A DNA stretch of 64,000 bases from Microbacterium sp. TPD7012. GTDB taxonomy: Bacteria; Actinomycetota; Actinomycetes; Actinomycetales; Microbacteriaceae. Position numbers and translations under genes: made by a program. Location: contig NZ_QDFV01000001.1 in NCBI RefSeq assembly GCF_003075395.1, forward strand, positions 1-64,000, read 5' to 3'. Shown piece by piece: positions 28,263 through 37,460 of this stretch (position 1 is its first letter; each line of letters opens with the position of its first letter). The notes under the pieces are model-generated. The model did no database searches. It saw only the letters and a program-made list of their open reading frames with translations, and was not told the DNA's origin.

Positions 28263-28652
28263 CTACCCCGCGCCGGGAGGGGTCTGCTTCGATTCGGCGA
28301 GCTCGTCGACGATGAGGCTGCGCTCGTCGGTCGTGCCGTTGCGGTAGGCCTGCCGGCCGACGATGTGGGCGGAGAGCGGGGCCGTGGCGAACTGCATCAG
28401 CACGATCGGAGCCACCAGGACGAGCCCGATCAGGATGCCGCCGACCGAGCGCTGCGACAGTGCGACCGCGCCGCAGATGAGCACGAGGCCGAGCACCTGC
28501 GGCTTCGTGGCCGCGTGCAGCCGGGACGGCACGTCGCGGAAGTGCAGCAGGCCGACGGCGGCCGAGAGGCAGAGCAGGGCGCCGAGCAGGATCAGCACGA
28601 GCACCGCCACATCGATGACGGCGTCGGGGATCAGGAGACCGAGCACGTTCAT
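28263..28652 (-). CDS. mrpG: Mrp Na+/H+ antiporter subunit G
   Basis: 129 aa, three helices (~8-28, ~42-62, ~68-90), the family size. LLHFRDVPSRLHAATKPQVLG is the typical MrpG loop between helices 1 and 2 (shown in part from FRDVPSRLH). The hydrophilic C-terminus (~40 aa) is somewhat extended. It is the last gene of the operon, with an ATGA overlap to mrpF. Confidence 0.92.
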   Translation of the reverse strand: MNVLGLLIPDAVIDVAVLVLILLGALLCLSAAVGLLHFRDVPSRLHAATKPQVLGLVLICGAVALSQRSVGGILIGLVLVAPIVLMQFATAPLSAHIVGRQAYRNGTTDERSLIVDELAESKQTPPGAG

Positions 28653-28918
28653 TGCGTCGTGTTGTCCCTTCTCGCGACGAAGCGGGCGACGGCGATCGAG
28701 CCGAACACCCCGATCGCGGCGATGATCAGCAGCACCGGGATGCTGCGGGTGTGCCCGTTGATCGCCATCTCGGCGCCGAGCACGCACATCACCTCGGTGA
28801 GCAGCACGTCGGAGGCGACCGCGCGGTCGAGGATCGACGGCCCCCGCACGATCCGGATCACGGTGAGGATCGCGGCGACGCCGAACACCACCATGATCAC
28901 CAGCAGGAGGACGTTCAT
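28649..28918 (-). CDS. mrpF: Mrp Na+/H+ antiporter subunit F
   Basis: 89 aa, three helices, the normal MrpF length. The conserved segment VRGPSILDRAVASDVL after helix 1 identifies it. It is required for assembly of the hetero-oligomeric Mrp complex. Start and stop both overlap their neighbours by ATGA. Confidence 0.92.
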   Translation of the reverse strand: MNVLLLVIMVVFGVAAILTVIRIVRGPSILDRAVASDVLLTEVMCVLGAEMAINGHTRSIPVLLIIAAIGVFGSIAVARFVARRDNTTQ

Positions 28919-29508
28919 CGGGCACCGCCTCTCGGGGATCCGCCGACGCCGACCGAGCGCTCGTCGGCCTTCAGCGCACGGTACTGCTCCGGGTCGCCCA
29001 GCGCGCGCACGATCCGCCGTTCCCAGAGGAGGACGCCCGCACGCTGCCTCTCGACGTCGGCGGCGTCGCGCACGCCGATCACGTGCAGGTAGAGGATGCG
29101 CCGGTCGCGATCCGCCTCGACGATGAGCGAGCCGGGGATCAGCGAGGAGGTGACCGCGACGTGGGTCATCACGAGGTCGTCGGCGTACCGCAGCGGCACC
29201 GCGATGATCGCGGCTCCCGGCTGGCGACGGAAGTCGAAGACCTGCACCGTGACCGACAGCGCCCCGCGCAGAACGGCGAACAGGAACTGCACGACGAACA
29301 GCGCCGCGTACCAGACGTTGATGCGTCCGGACAGGGCGACCGTCGGCAGGCGGAACACGCGCGTGACGAACACGGCGACGATCAGTCCGGTGAGGAACGA
29401 CAGCACGGTGAACTGCGCCCACAGCAGCATCCAGAGCACGACGAGCCAGGCCAGGAACGGCAGCTGCACGCGGATGTCGCGCCAGAGGTGACGACGGGTG
29501 TCTCTCAT
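28915..29508 (-). CDS. mrpE: Mrp Na+/H+ antiporter subunit E
   Basis: 197 aa. Two or three N-terminal helices, then the MrpE signature around ITVTPGT-like sequence (here VTSSLIPGSLIVEADRD) and LYLHVIGV. The C-terminal ~35 residues are an extension relative to the ~160-aa Bacillus subunit. ATG 29508 overlaps the mrpD stop. Confidence 0.9.
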   Translation of the reverse strand: MRDTRRHLWRDIRVQLPFLAWLVVLWMLLWAQFTVLSFLTGLIVAVFVTRVFRLPTVALSGRINVWYAALFVVQFLFAVLRGALSVTVQVFDFRRQPGAAIIAVPLRYADDLVMTHVAVTSSLIPGSLIVEADRDRRILYLHVIGVRDAADVERQRAGVLLWERRIVRALGDPEQYRALKADERSVGVGGSPRGGAR

Positions 29509-31058
29509 CCGCTCACCTCGTCTTCCAGCTGCACGAGGCTCACGGGCTGCAGCAGCGCCGAGCCGATGCGGTCGCAGAGGGCGTAGAGAGGACCGGCGAA
29601 GATCGTCAGCGCGACGGTGACGGCGACCATCCCTCCGGTCGCGAGCGTCATGATCTTCGGGATGCGGCGCTTCTTCTGCTGGTCGTCGGCGGCGGGCGCG
29701 TTGCCGAGGTACGAGATGCGGCCCTCGGTCTCGGTCGAGTCCTCCTCCTCGCGCCAGAACGCGAGGTTCCAGGCGCGCATCAGCGCGTAGAGGGTGAGGA
29801 GCGAGGTGACGATGCCGCCGATGATGAGCACGATCATGAGGGGCGTGCCGACGGATGCCGCGGCCTCGAACAGCGCGAACTTGCCGATGAACCCCGAGAA
29901 CGGTGGTAGGCCGCCGAGGTTGATCGCGGGCACGAAGTAGAGCACGGCGATCACCGGCGCCACCTTCAGCAGTCCCTTGACCCGGAGGATCGAGGTGCTG
30001 CCGGCGCGGCGCTCCACGAGCCCGACCGCGAGGAACAGCGTCGTCTGCACGACGATGTGGTGGACGATGTAGTACACCGTGGCGCCGATCGCGGCCGGTG
30101 TCGCGATCGCCAGGCCGAAGATCATGTACCCGACATGGCTCACCAGCGTGAACGACAGGATTCGCTTCAGCTCCGCCTGGGCGACGGCGCCGAGCACGCC
30201 GATGATCATGGTGGCCAGGGCGATGATCAGGAGGACCGTGTCGATGCTGTTCGATGCGAACAGCTGCGTCTCGGTGCGGATCAGCGCGTAGACGCCGACC
30301 TTGGTCAGCAAGCCGGCGAACACGGCGGTCACCGGGGCCGGGGCGGTCGGGTACGAGTCGGGCAGCCAGAACGACACGGGGAAGATGGCGGCCTTGATGC
30401 CGAAGGCGATCACCAGCATGAGATGCAGCACCAACTGCGTCTCCTGCGGGAGCTCCGACATGCGCTCGGCGATCTGGGCCATGTTGACGGTGCCGAGCGC
30501 CCCGTAGATCATCGCGATCGAGGCGAGGAACAGGATCGACGACACCAGCGAGACGACGATGTACACGGCACCGGTGCGGATGCGGGACTCGGTGCTGCCG
30601 AGCGTGATCAGCACGTACGACGCCACGAGCAGGATCTCGAAGCCGACGTAGAGGTTGAACAGGTCGCCGGCGATGAACGCGTTGAAGATGCCCGCCGCGA
30701 GGATCAGGTACGAGGGGTTGAAGATCGAGATCGGTGTCTCGTCCGCGCCGTCGGCGACTCCCTGGCCGATCGAGAACAGGAGGACGGCCAGCAGCACGAT
30801 GCTGGAGACGAGCACGAGCAGCGCCGACAGCCGGTCGACGTAGAGCACGATACCGAAGGGCACGGGCCACCCGCCGACGGAGACGGCGAGCGGTGCTCCG
30901 GCATCCACCACCACCAGCAGCACGGCGGCGATGACCGACACGATCGCGAGGGTGGCGACGGTGACGAACACCTGCAGGCGGGCGTTCCGTCCGAAGACGA
31001 GGGTGACGGCGGCGCCGAGCAGCGGAAGCGCGACGAGGAGCGGAACGAGGGCGGTCAT
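29505..31058 (-). CDS. mrpD: Mrp Na+/H+ antiporter subunit D
   Basis: 517 aa, about 14 helices, homologous to respiratory complex I subunits ND2/4/5. Recognisable proton-path segments include the Glu in VGFEILLVASYVL, the Lys in FGIKAAIFPVSFWLP and AGLLTKVGVYALIR. With MrpA it forms the ion-translocating core exchanging cytoplasmic Na+ for H+. ATGA overlaps join it to mrpC and mrpE. Confidence 0.94.
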   Translation of the reverse strand: MTALVPLLVALPLLGAAVTLVFGRNARLQVFVTVATLAIVSVIAAVLLVVVDAGAPLAVSVGGWPVPFGIVLYVDRLSALLVLVSSIVLLAVLLFSIGQGVADGADETPISIFNPSYLILAAGIFNAFIAGDLFNLYVGFEILLVASYVLITLGSTESRIRTGAVYIVVSLVSSILFLASIAMIYGALGTVNMAQIAERMSELPQETQLVLHLMLVIAFGIKAAIFPVSFWLPDSYPTAPAPVTAVFAGLLTKVGVYALIRTETQLFASNSIDTVLLIIALATMIIGVLGAVAQAELKRILSFTLVSHVGYMIFGLAIATPAAIGATVYYIVHHIVVQTTLFLAVGLVERRAGSTSILRVKGLLKVAPVIAVLYFVPAINLGGLPPFSGFIGKFALFEAAASVGTPLMIVLIIGGIVTSLLTLYALMRAWNLAFWREEEDSTETEGRISYLGNAPAADDQQKKRRIPKIMTLATGGMVAVTVALTIFAGPLYALCDRIGSALLQPVSLVQLEDEVSG

Positions 31059-31621
31059 GACCGGTCCCCCTCGTTCTCGGGGCGCTCGGCGGGACGGCGT
31101 CCTTCCTCGTCGTCGCCCCGGCGGTCCGGCGCGTCGAAGGGGGCGTCGTCGTGGATCGACGGATGGTCGCGCATGTGCAGCACCGTGATCGGCGCGGTCT
31201 GCACGCCGACGAAGTCGGTGGTCGCCTCTTCCTCGAGGTTCGCGTCGTCCTCCATGACGTCCTCGTCGGCGTCGGTGCGCTCGCGGAGGGCGATGTCGGC
31301 CTCGTCGTCCTCGACGGTGTCGGCCTGGCCCAGCTGCCAGGAGCGGTAGATGAGCGCGAGCAGGAACGCCGACACGGCGAAGGTGATCACGATGGCGGTG
31401 AGGGTGAGTGCCTGCGGGAGCGGGTCGCTCATCTCTCCCTCGGTGCCGAAGAACGGCGCGTTGCCCGGCACGCCCATCACGATCAGCAGCAGCAGGTTCG
31501 TCGCGTTGCCGAGCAGCAGGAAGCCGATCAGCACGCGTGTGAGGCTGCGCTCCAGCATCGCGTAGACGCCGCAGGCGAAGAGCACCGCCATCACGACGAT
31601 CAGGGTGAGCGAGACGTCCAT
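31055..31621 (-). CDS. mrpC: Mrp Na+/H+ antiporter subunit C with long acidic tail
   Basis: 188 aa. The first ~105 residues are a normal NuoK-like MrpC with three helices and the family run GFLLLGNATNLLLL. The remaining ~80 residues form a hydrophilic tail rich in Asp/Glu (EDDEADIALRERTDADED) with no counterpart in the ~113-aa Bacillus protein. The start shares one base with the mrpA stop (TGATG). Confidence 0.92.
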   Translation of the reverse strand: MDVSLTLIVVMAVLFACGVYAMLERSLTRVLIGFLLLGNATNLLLLIVMGVPGNAPFFGTEGEMSDPLPQALTLTAIVITFAVSAFLLALIYRSWQLGQADTVEDDEADIALRERTDADEDVMEDDANLEEEATTDFVGVQTAPITVLHMRDHPSIHDDAPFDAPDRRGDDEEGRRPAERPENEGDRS

Positions 31622-34578
31622 CAGCTGCGCACCCCTCCCCGCGTGGGGCTCTCCTGCGGGCGGAGCGCGGACTGGCGGTCGACCTCGGCGCCGAGGCTGC
31701 GGAGCACGTCGAGCACGAGTCCGATGACGACGAGGTAGACGCCGACGTCGAAGATCGTCGACGTGACGAACTCCATGTGCCCGATGCCGGGGATCTCCCA
31801 CTCCCAGAAGGAGCTGGTGAGCGGCGCGAGACCGAAGAACAGCGGGACGACCGCGGTGCCCACCGCGAGGATCAGGCCGGCGCCGAGGAGCCGACCGGCA
31901 TCCGTGGGTGCCGCAGCTCCCAGCTCCCAGCGACCGCCGGCGATGTAGCGCATGACCAGCGCCATACCCGCGACCAGACCGCCGGCGAAGCCTCCGCCGG
32001 GGAGGTTGTGCCCCGCGAAGAGCAGGAAGATCGACACGACGATGATGGTGTGGAACAGGATGCGGACGATCACCTCGAGCAGGATCGAGCGGTTCTCCGG
32101 CTTCATCTTCTGCCCGCCGACGAGCCAGGCGCGCGGACTGTTCTCGTTCTCGGCGGTCTGGAAGCGGATGCCCTCGGTGGTCTCGACGAGGGGACGGCTG
32201 CGGGCCGCCTTGCGCGTCGCCCGGGGGAGGACCTTGGTCGCGGCGAGCAGATCGGCGCGGTGCGTGACGAACACGAGAGATGCCACGCCGGTCGCGGCGA
32301 GCACGAGAACGGACAGCTCGCCCATGGTGTCCCAGCCGCGCAGATCGACGAGCGCGACATTGACGACGTTCTTGCCGTGCCCGATCTCGTAGGCGAGCTT
32401 GGGGAAGGCTTCGGAGATCGGTTCGGCGACGCGCGACTGCGTGGCGACCACGGCGACGAACGCCATGGTCACGCCGACGCCGATCGCCAGCAGCGCGCGG
32501 GGGATCCGGCTCACCGACGCGTTGTGCTCGCCCATGCGCGCCGGGAGGCGCCGGAGGACGAGCGCGAACGTCACCATCGTGACCGTCTCGACGAGGATCT
32601 GGGTGAGCGCGAGGTCGGGTGCGCCACTGGTGGCGAAGAGCGCGACCATGCCGAGCCCGGTCACCGACACCAGGACGACACCGGTGTAGCGCTTCTGCGC
32701 GCGCACGGCGAAGACGCCGGCCACCGCCATGATCGGCGCGACCGCGATCTGCGCCGGGGTGTGCCAGGCCGAGAGGTTGTAGCGATCGACGTCGCTCGCG
32801 ATCAGCGCGGTCACCTCGGCGGCGACGAAGACCACGAAGATGGTGCCGACGTAGACGGGCAGAGAACCCCGCTGCGTGAGCGTGGTGCTGAGCACCGAAA
32901 GGCGGTCGATCCCGCGCATCACGAGGTAGTAGGCGTCGGCGGCCGTGAAGGGCAGCATCCGCGCCTTGGCGTCCCAGCCGGTGCGGCGGGTCAGCCAGAA
33001 GATCCCGAAGCCGAGGAGGATCGTCAGGATCGAGATGCCGAGCGCAGGTTCGAGACCGTGCCAGAGCGCGAGGTGTCCTGGGCCTTCGACAGCCTCGCCC
33101 GCGGCGTCGAGTCCGGGGGTCGCGGTGAGGGCGTAGCCCTGCAGCGCCACGTCGAGCGCCGGTGCTCCGATGCCCGCGGCGAGGGTCACGCCGGCGAGGA
33201 TGATCGGCGCCGACAGGAAGCCGACCGGCGGGTCGGGCCACGCGGTGTCGGGCATCCGCTGCCCCTGCTCGTCGCGCTTCGTCCAGAACGCACCCCAGAG
33301 GAAGCGGATGCCATATGCCGCGGTGAGCATGGACCCGAGGCTGACGCCGATGATCGCCACGAGACCCCACGGCGAACCGTGCAGTCCGTCGTCGAGGAGC
33401 GCCGTGAGGGTGGATTCCTTGGCGACGAAGCCGATGGTCGGGGCGATGCCGGCCATGGAGGCCACCGAGATGAATGCCGCGGTCGCCATGACGGGCGCCT
33501 GTCTGCCGACGCCGGACAGCTCGGTGATGTCACGCGTGGAGAGCTGACGGTCGATCACGCCGACGATCAGGAAGAGGGCCGACTTGAAGAGGGCGTGACC
33601 GATCACCAGGGCGAGGCCTGCCAGCGCCGTCGCCTGCGTGCCGTAGCCCACGACGAGGGCGAAGAAGCCGAGCTGGCTGACCGTGCCGAAGGCGAGGATG
33701 CGCTTGAGGTCCGTCTCGCGCAGCGCCTGGATGCCGCCGAGCAGCATGGTCACGATCCCCAGCGTGATGACGATCGGACGCCAGGGACCGCTGAACGCGA
33801 AGATCGGCGCGAAGCGCGCGATCAGGTAGATGCCGGCCTTCACCATGGCGGCGGCGTGCAGATAGGCGCTCACCGGTGTCGGGGCGGCCATCGCACCGGG
33901 AAGCCAGAAGTGGAAGGGGAACAGCGCCGATTTGCTGATGGCGCCGATCAGCAGCATCACGATCGCGGCATTGATGATCGGTCCGGTGGGTGCGATCTCG
34001 AGGATCTCCCGGATGCTGCTCGTTCCGGCATCCACCACGAGGAGCACGACCCCGACGAACATCACGAGACCGCCGAGCGTCGTGACCAGCAGAGCCTGCA
34101 GTGCCGCACGTCGGCTGACCGCGCGACGGCGGTAGTGCCCGATGAGGAGGTACGAGAGGATGCTCGTCACCTCCCAGAACATCACGAGCATCACCAGGTC
34201 GTCGGTGAGGACGAGCCCGTACATGGCGCCGGCGAACCCGAGCAGCACGCCCGCGAAGGAGCCGATCCCCGCGGAGTCGTCGAGGAAGTACCACCGGCAG
34301 TAGAGCAGCACCAAGGCGCCGACGCCGGTGACGATGAGGGTGAGCACCCAGCCCAGGACATCCATGTGCATCGAGAGGTTGAGCCCGAGCTGCGGGATCC
34401 ACGGGATCGAGACGAAGGGCGCGGAGCCGTCGAGGACCTCCGGCGTCCGCACCAGCGCGTGGACGAATGCCGCAGCCGGAATGAGCGCGGCGATGATGAA
34501 TGCCTGCGATCCCAGCCAGCGCACCAGCACGGGCATGAGCAGGGACCCGAGGAGGAACACGGCGAGGAGCGTCAGCAT
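31621..34578 (-). CDS. mrpA: Mrp Na+/H+ antiporter subunit A fused to B
   Basis: 985 aa. The N-terminal ~500 residues are an ND5-like antiporter domain (FWEVTSILSYLLIGHY, SALFPFHFWLPGAM, SYL-type helices). The MrpA-specific extension follows. The last ~150 residues are an MrpB domain (LLFAGHNLPGGGFAGGLV), so subunit B is fused as in other actinobacteria. It is the first gene of a six-gene operon A(B)CDEFG. The leader is ~55 bases with GAGGGAG before the ATG. Confidence 0.95.
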   Translation of the reverse strand: MLTLLAVFLLGSLLMPVLVRWLGSQAFIIAALIPAAAFVHALVRTPEVLDGSAPFVSIPWIPQLGLNLSMHMDVLGWVLTLIVTGVGALVLLYCRWYFLDDSAGIGSFAGVLLGFAGAMYGLVLTDDLVMLVMFWEVTSILSYLLIGHYRRRAVSRRAALQALLVTTLGGLVMFVGVVLLVVDAGTSSIREILEIAPTGPIINAAIVMLLIGAISKSALFPFHFWLPGAMAAPTPVSAYLHAAAMVKAGIYLIARFAPIFAFSGPWRPIVITLGIVTMLLGGIQALRETDLKRILAFGTVSQLGFFALVVGYGTQATALAGLALVIGHALFKSALFLIVGVIDRQLSTRDITELSGVGRQAPVMATAAFISVASMAGIAPTIGFVAKESTLTALLDDGLHGSPWGLVAIIGVSLGSMLTAAYGIRFLWGAFWTKRDEQGQRMPDTAWPDPPVGFLSAPIILAGVTLAAGIGAPALDVALQGYALTATPGLDAAGEAVEGPGHLALWHGLEPALGISILTILLGFGIFWLTRRTGWDAKARMLPFTAADAYYLVMRGIDRLSVLSTTLTQRGSLPVYVGTIFVVFVAAEVTALIASDVDRYNLSAWHTPAQIAVAPIMAVAGVFAVRAQKRYTGVVLVSVTGLGMVALFATSGAPDLALTQILVETVTMVTFALVLRRLPARMGEHNASVSRIPRALLAIGVGVTMAFVAVVATQSRVAEPISEAFPKLAYEIGHGKNVVNVALVDLRGWDTMGELSVLVLAATGVASLVFVTHRADLLAATKVLPRATRKAARSRPLVETTEGIRFQTAENENSPRAWLVGGQKMKPENRSILLEVIVRILFHTIIVVSIFLLFAGHNLPGGGFAGGLVAGMALVMRYIAGGRWELGAAAPTDAGRLLGAGLILAVGTAVVPLFFGLAPLTSSFWEWEIPGIGHMEFVTSTIFDVGVYLVVIGLVLDVLRSLGAEVDRQSALRPQESPTRGGVRS

Positions 34579-34643
34579 ATACGCGGCTCCCTCGGGGCTC
34601 GTCGGCCGGGGGTGAATCGGCTCAGGCGGGCGGGTGTCCGTCC

Positions 34644-34649
34644 AGTTTA
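34644..34649 (-). promoter_or_regulatory. Putative -10 (TAAACT) of the mrp operon
   Basis: TAAACT on the minus strand lies ~66 bases before the mrpA ATG and fits TANNNT. The intergenic region is only 128 bases and is shared with the divergent membrane-protein gene. Confidence 0.4.
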
Positions 34650-34706
34650 CCGGCGTTAGGGATCCGTGAGGACCGCGGGTTTCTCCGAGCGTGCGAGAGT
34701 GGTCGC

Positions 34707-36206
34707 ATGGGGCGGGTGTGGGTGCGGGAGCTGACGGGGTGGCTGGCAGCCCTCGGAGTCAGCGTGATCATCGCCGGTCAGGTCTCGGCATCCGCCCGCT
34801 CGGAGCTGCTCTTCCGTGACGGTGACTCGCTGATCGTCGCGATGTTCGCGCGGTCGGTGCTCGCCGGCGGGCCCCAGGACTGGGCGATGTCGAGCGTGCT
34901 GTTCCTGCCCGAGTCCGCGGCTTTCGCCGGACTCGATGCGCTGCTGCCCCTCGATGTCGGCGCACTCCTCGCAATGAGCGCCGTGGTCAACCTTCTCGCG
35001 CTCTACGGTGCCCTGCGCCTGGTGGCCGGGCGTCGACGCGAAGGGCGGGCACCGGTCGCCTGGTCGCTGATCGCCCTCGTCGTCTTCGGTCTCCTCGCCG
35101 CGACCGAGATCTCGGCCTCGCGCGACGCTCTCGAACTCGCCTCGCTGCAGCTGACGACGACGTACTACGCGGCGACGGTGGTCGGCGTGGTCATGTCGAT
35201 CGGACTCGTGCGTCGTGTGCTCGACCGCGACCGCGGCCACGCCGGACTCCTCTTCGCGCTCGGGGCCGTCGCCGTGGTGTCGACCCTGACGAATCCGCTC
35301 TACGCGGTGTGGGCGACCGTGCCGCTCACGATCTACCTGCTGTTCGCCCTGCGCCTGTCGACGCAGAAGAAGCGGATGCCGATCCTGCTGGCGGTGCTCG
35401 TCGGCGGGTCCGTCCTCGGACTGGTCGGTCGCATTCCTTTCGGGGCATGGATCGCCAACACGGGAGCGGGGTACGCTCAGCCCGCCCTCTGGCCCCAGTC
35501 CGCGCAGTACTACGGCGGCCTCCTGGCCGACCGTCTGTCGTCGCCGCTCGGCGTCATCGGGTGCCTGCTCACGCTCGCGCTGCTCGCCGGGGCGCTCGTC
35601 CGGATGACGCGCGCGGAGGACGCGGGTTCGCGCCTCGTCGCCACGATCGCGTGGCTCATGCCCGTGCTCGTGGTGGTCGGCGCCATCGCACTCGGCACGC
35701 ACGCGGCGCGCTACCTGCAGCCGGTCGCCTTCGCACCGGTGCTCGCCCTGGTCGCGGCGCCGCTCACTCCGCGGATGCCGCGCAGGGCCAGTCGCGCGGC
35801 CGCCGCTGTCGCGACCGTGCTCGTGGTGGTCGGAGGTGCGCTGAGCGTGCCGCGGCTCGCTGCGGCAGCCGACGCCCCCGATGCAGATCTCGTCTGCGTC
35901 ACCGACTGGGTGAGTGCGTCGGGCCGCACCGGCGCCGGCCAGTTCTGGACCGTGCGGCTGCCGAAGCTGCACCTCGACGATCCGGCGCAGCTCGTGCAGG
36001 TCGATCACCAGCTCAACGGATACGCGTGGCTGGTGAACCGCCACGACTTCGAGGTCGGCGAGGTGTCGTTCCTCGTCGATGACTCCCAGACCGTGCAGTG
36101 GCAGCTGCCCCTGGCGGTCGTTCCCGCCGAGGTCGTCGACTGCGGCCGCTACCGCATCCTCGACTTCGACGACACGACTCTCCCGCTCGGTCCGCCGCAC
36201 TCCTGA
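34707..36206 (+). CDS. Polytopic membrane protein, GT-C-like topology, function unknown
   Basis: 499 aa with roughly ten helices over residues ~8-385 and a ~115-residue soluble C-terminal domain containing two Cys (DLVCVTDWV and VVDCGRYRI). The first extracytoplasmic loop carries LFRDGDSL, an acidic motif placed as in GT-C glycosyltransferases, but no family could be named. The gene is divergent from mrpA. No ribosome-binding site or TANNNT box is evident at ATG 34707, so the start is uncertain; the nearby GTGs at 34719 and 34725 are alternatives. Confidence 0.65.
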   Translation: MGRVWVRELTGWLAALGVSVIIAGQVSASARSELLFRDGDSLIVAMFARSVLAGGPQDWAMSSVLFLPESAAFAGLDALLPLDVGALLAMSAVVNLLALYGALRLVAGRRREGRAPVAWSLIALVVFGLLAATEISASRDALELASLQLTTTYYAATVVGVVMSIGLVRRVLDRDRGHAGLLFALGAVAVVSTLTNPLYAVWATVPLTIYLLFALRLSTQKKRMPILLAVLVGGSVLGLVGRIPFGAWIANTGAGYAQPALWPQSAQYYGGLLADRLSSPLGVIGCLLTLALLAGALVRMTRAEDAGSRLVATIAWLMPVLVVVGAIALGTHAARYLQPVAFAPVLALVAAPLTPRMPRRASRAAAAVATVLVVVGGALSVPRLAAAADAPDADLVCVTDWVSASGRTGAGQFWTVRLPKLHLDDPAQLVQVDHQLNGYAWLVNRHDFEVGEVSFLVDDSQTVQWQLPLAVVPAEVVDCGRYRILDFDDTTLPLGPPHS

Positions 36207-36215
36207 GGCGCCTCG

Positions 36216-36307
36216 CCTGAGCCTGTCGAAGGGCCCCGGTGAACCTGGGTCCCTGAGCCCGTCGAAGGGCCCGCCACGGGTGCTTCGACAGGCTCAGCAA
36301 CCCAGGG
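36216..36307. repeat. Three-unit cluster of CTGAGCCTGTCGAAG repeats
   Basis: Two direct units (CCTGAGCCTGTCGAAGGGCC at 36216-36235 and TCCCTGAGCCCGTCGAAGGG at 36250-36269) are followed by an inverted one (GTGCTTCGACAGGCTCAGC, 36280-36298). They fill the gap between convergent genes and could form terminator-like hairpins. Confidence 0.75.
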
Positions 36308-36335
36308 ACGACAGCTCAGCCGCCCAGGAGACGAG

Positions 36336-37400
36336 TCAGCGCCTCGCCGGCGCGGCCGTGGTCGTCCCTGCCCGGAAGCGGCAGGTGAGGTGCTGGGTGA
36401 TGCCGGGCTCGCCGCGCAGCATCCGGGCTACCTGCTCCCCCGCCGCGCGTCCCTTGTCGACAGCGGGCTGCACGCTGGTCGTGAGGGTGAGGTCCGCGAG
36501 GCCGTCGACGGCGATCCCGTCGAAACCGGCGACGGAGAGGTCCTCCGGAACTCGGAGTCCCAGCTCCTCCGCAGCGCGGATCACGCCGACGGCGAGCAGG
36601 TCGCTCTGAGCGATCACGGCGGTCGGCCGCGTGGAGGCATCGGCGAGCAGCATCCGGCCGACGAGCACGCCCTCGTCGATCAGGCTCCCTGACGCGGAGA
36701 TCGCCGGAGCGTCGGGGAACACCTCGCGAAGACCCGAGAGCCGATCGACGGTGACGTCGACCGTCGCGGTCGCGACGCGTTCGGCGGTCACGGCGGTGCG
36801 CGCGCGGTCCGTGTCGAGCGGGAGCGTGACGAGGGCGACGTCGCGATGCCCGAGGTCGCGCACGTGGCGGGCGATGTCGGCGGACGCCGCGGCGTTGTCG
36901 AGCGTGATGCGCGGAATCCCCTCCCCCGCGTCTCCTTCGATCACCACGACCGGCAGGCCGCGGCCGCGGACCACCTCGAGCGATGCGCGGGTGCGGCCCG
37001 AGCATCCGATCAGCACGAACGCGTCGACCGGGGCGTTGGCGAGGGCCGATCCGTCTTCGCCGGGCTCGTCGCGCAGGAGGAGGATGCCGGCGCTGAGCTC
37101 GGCGAGTCCGTCGGTGAGGCCGTCCATCATCGCGGTCGTCACCGGGTCGAGGAAGGCTGCTCGCAGGTGCCCCTCGAGCACGACCGCCACGATGCCGCTG
37201 CGTCCGCGTCGCAGCGATGCCGCCCGCGGGTCCGGCCCGGCATAGCCGAGTTCAGCTGCTGCGGCGAGCACGCGCTCGCGGGTCGCGCTCGCGACCTTGG
37301 CCTTGCCGCTGAACACGACGGAGGCCGTCGAGGTCGCCACCCCGGCCTGGCGCGCGACATCGGCGATGGTCGCTCGCCGCGGAGTCTCCTGAGTGCTCAT
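36336..37400 (-). CDS. LacI-family transcriptional regulator
   Basis: 354 aa. N-terminal HTH (ATIADVARQAGVATSTASVV, then FSGKAKVASATRERV) and a periplasmic-binding-like ligand domain. It faces an MFS gene across 60 bases that contain the palindrome TCGAATCGATTCGA, a typical LacI operator with central CG. It presumably represses that transporter and itself. A TATCCT box six bases before ATG 37400 indicates a leaderless mRNA. Confidence 0.92.
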   Translation of the reverse strand: MSTQETPRRATIADVARQAGVATSTASVVFSGKAKVASATRERVLAAAAELGYAGPDPRAASLRRGRSGIVAVVLEGHLRAAFLDPVTTAMMDGLTDGLAELSAGILLLRDEPGEDGSALANAPVDAFVLIGCSGRTRASLEVVRGRGLPVVVIEGDAGEGIPRITLDNAAASADIARHVRDLGHRDVALVTLPLDTDRARTAVTAERVATATVDVTVDRLSGLREVFPDAPAISASGSLIDEGVLVGRMLLADASTRPTAVIAQSDLLAVGVIRAAEELGLRVPEDLSVAGFDGIAVDGLADLTLTTSVQPAVDKGRAAGEQVARMLRGEPGITQHLTCRFRAGTTTAAPARR

Positions 37401-37406
37401 ACTCCG

Positions 37407-37412
37407 AGGATA
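37407..37412 (-). promoter_or_regulatory. Leaderless-type -10 (TATCCT) of the LacI gene
   Basis: TATCCT on the minus strand, six bases before ATG 37400. Confidence 0.5.
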
Positions 37413-37433
37413 ACCCGGTTCGGTCGCCAGGAG

Positions 37434-37453
37434 TCGAATCGATTCGATAGGCT
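37434..37453 (+). promoter_or_regulatory. LacI operator abutting the MFS -10 box
   Basis: TCGAATCGATTCGA (37434-37447) is a perfect 14-base palindrome. It touches TAGGCT (37448-37453), which ends seven bases before the MFS ATG at 37461. Bound repressor would cover the -10. Confidence 0.65.
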
Positions 37454-37460
37454 GTCCGGC

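Noticed and set aside
31777..34659. A very long open frame antisense to mrpA
   Set aside because: Its product is a low-complexity His/Arg/Asp/Glu/Gly-rich string without any domain, the usual shadow of a high-GC membrane-protein gene. mrpA on the other strand is unmistakable.
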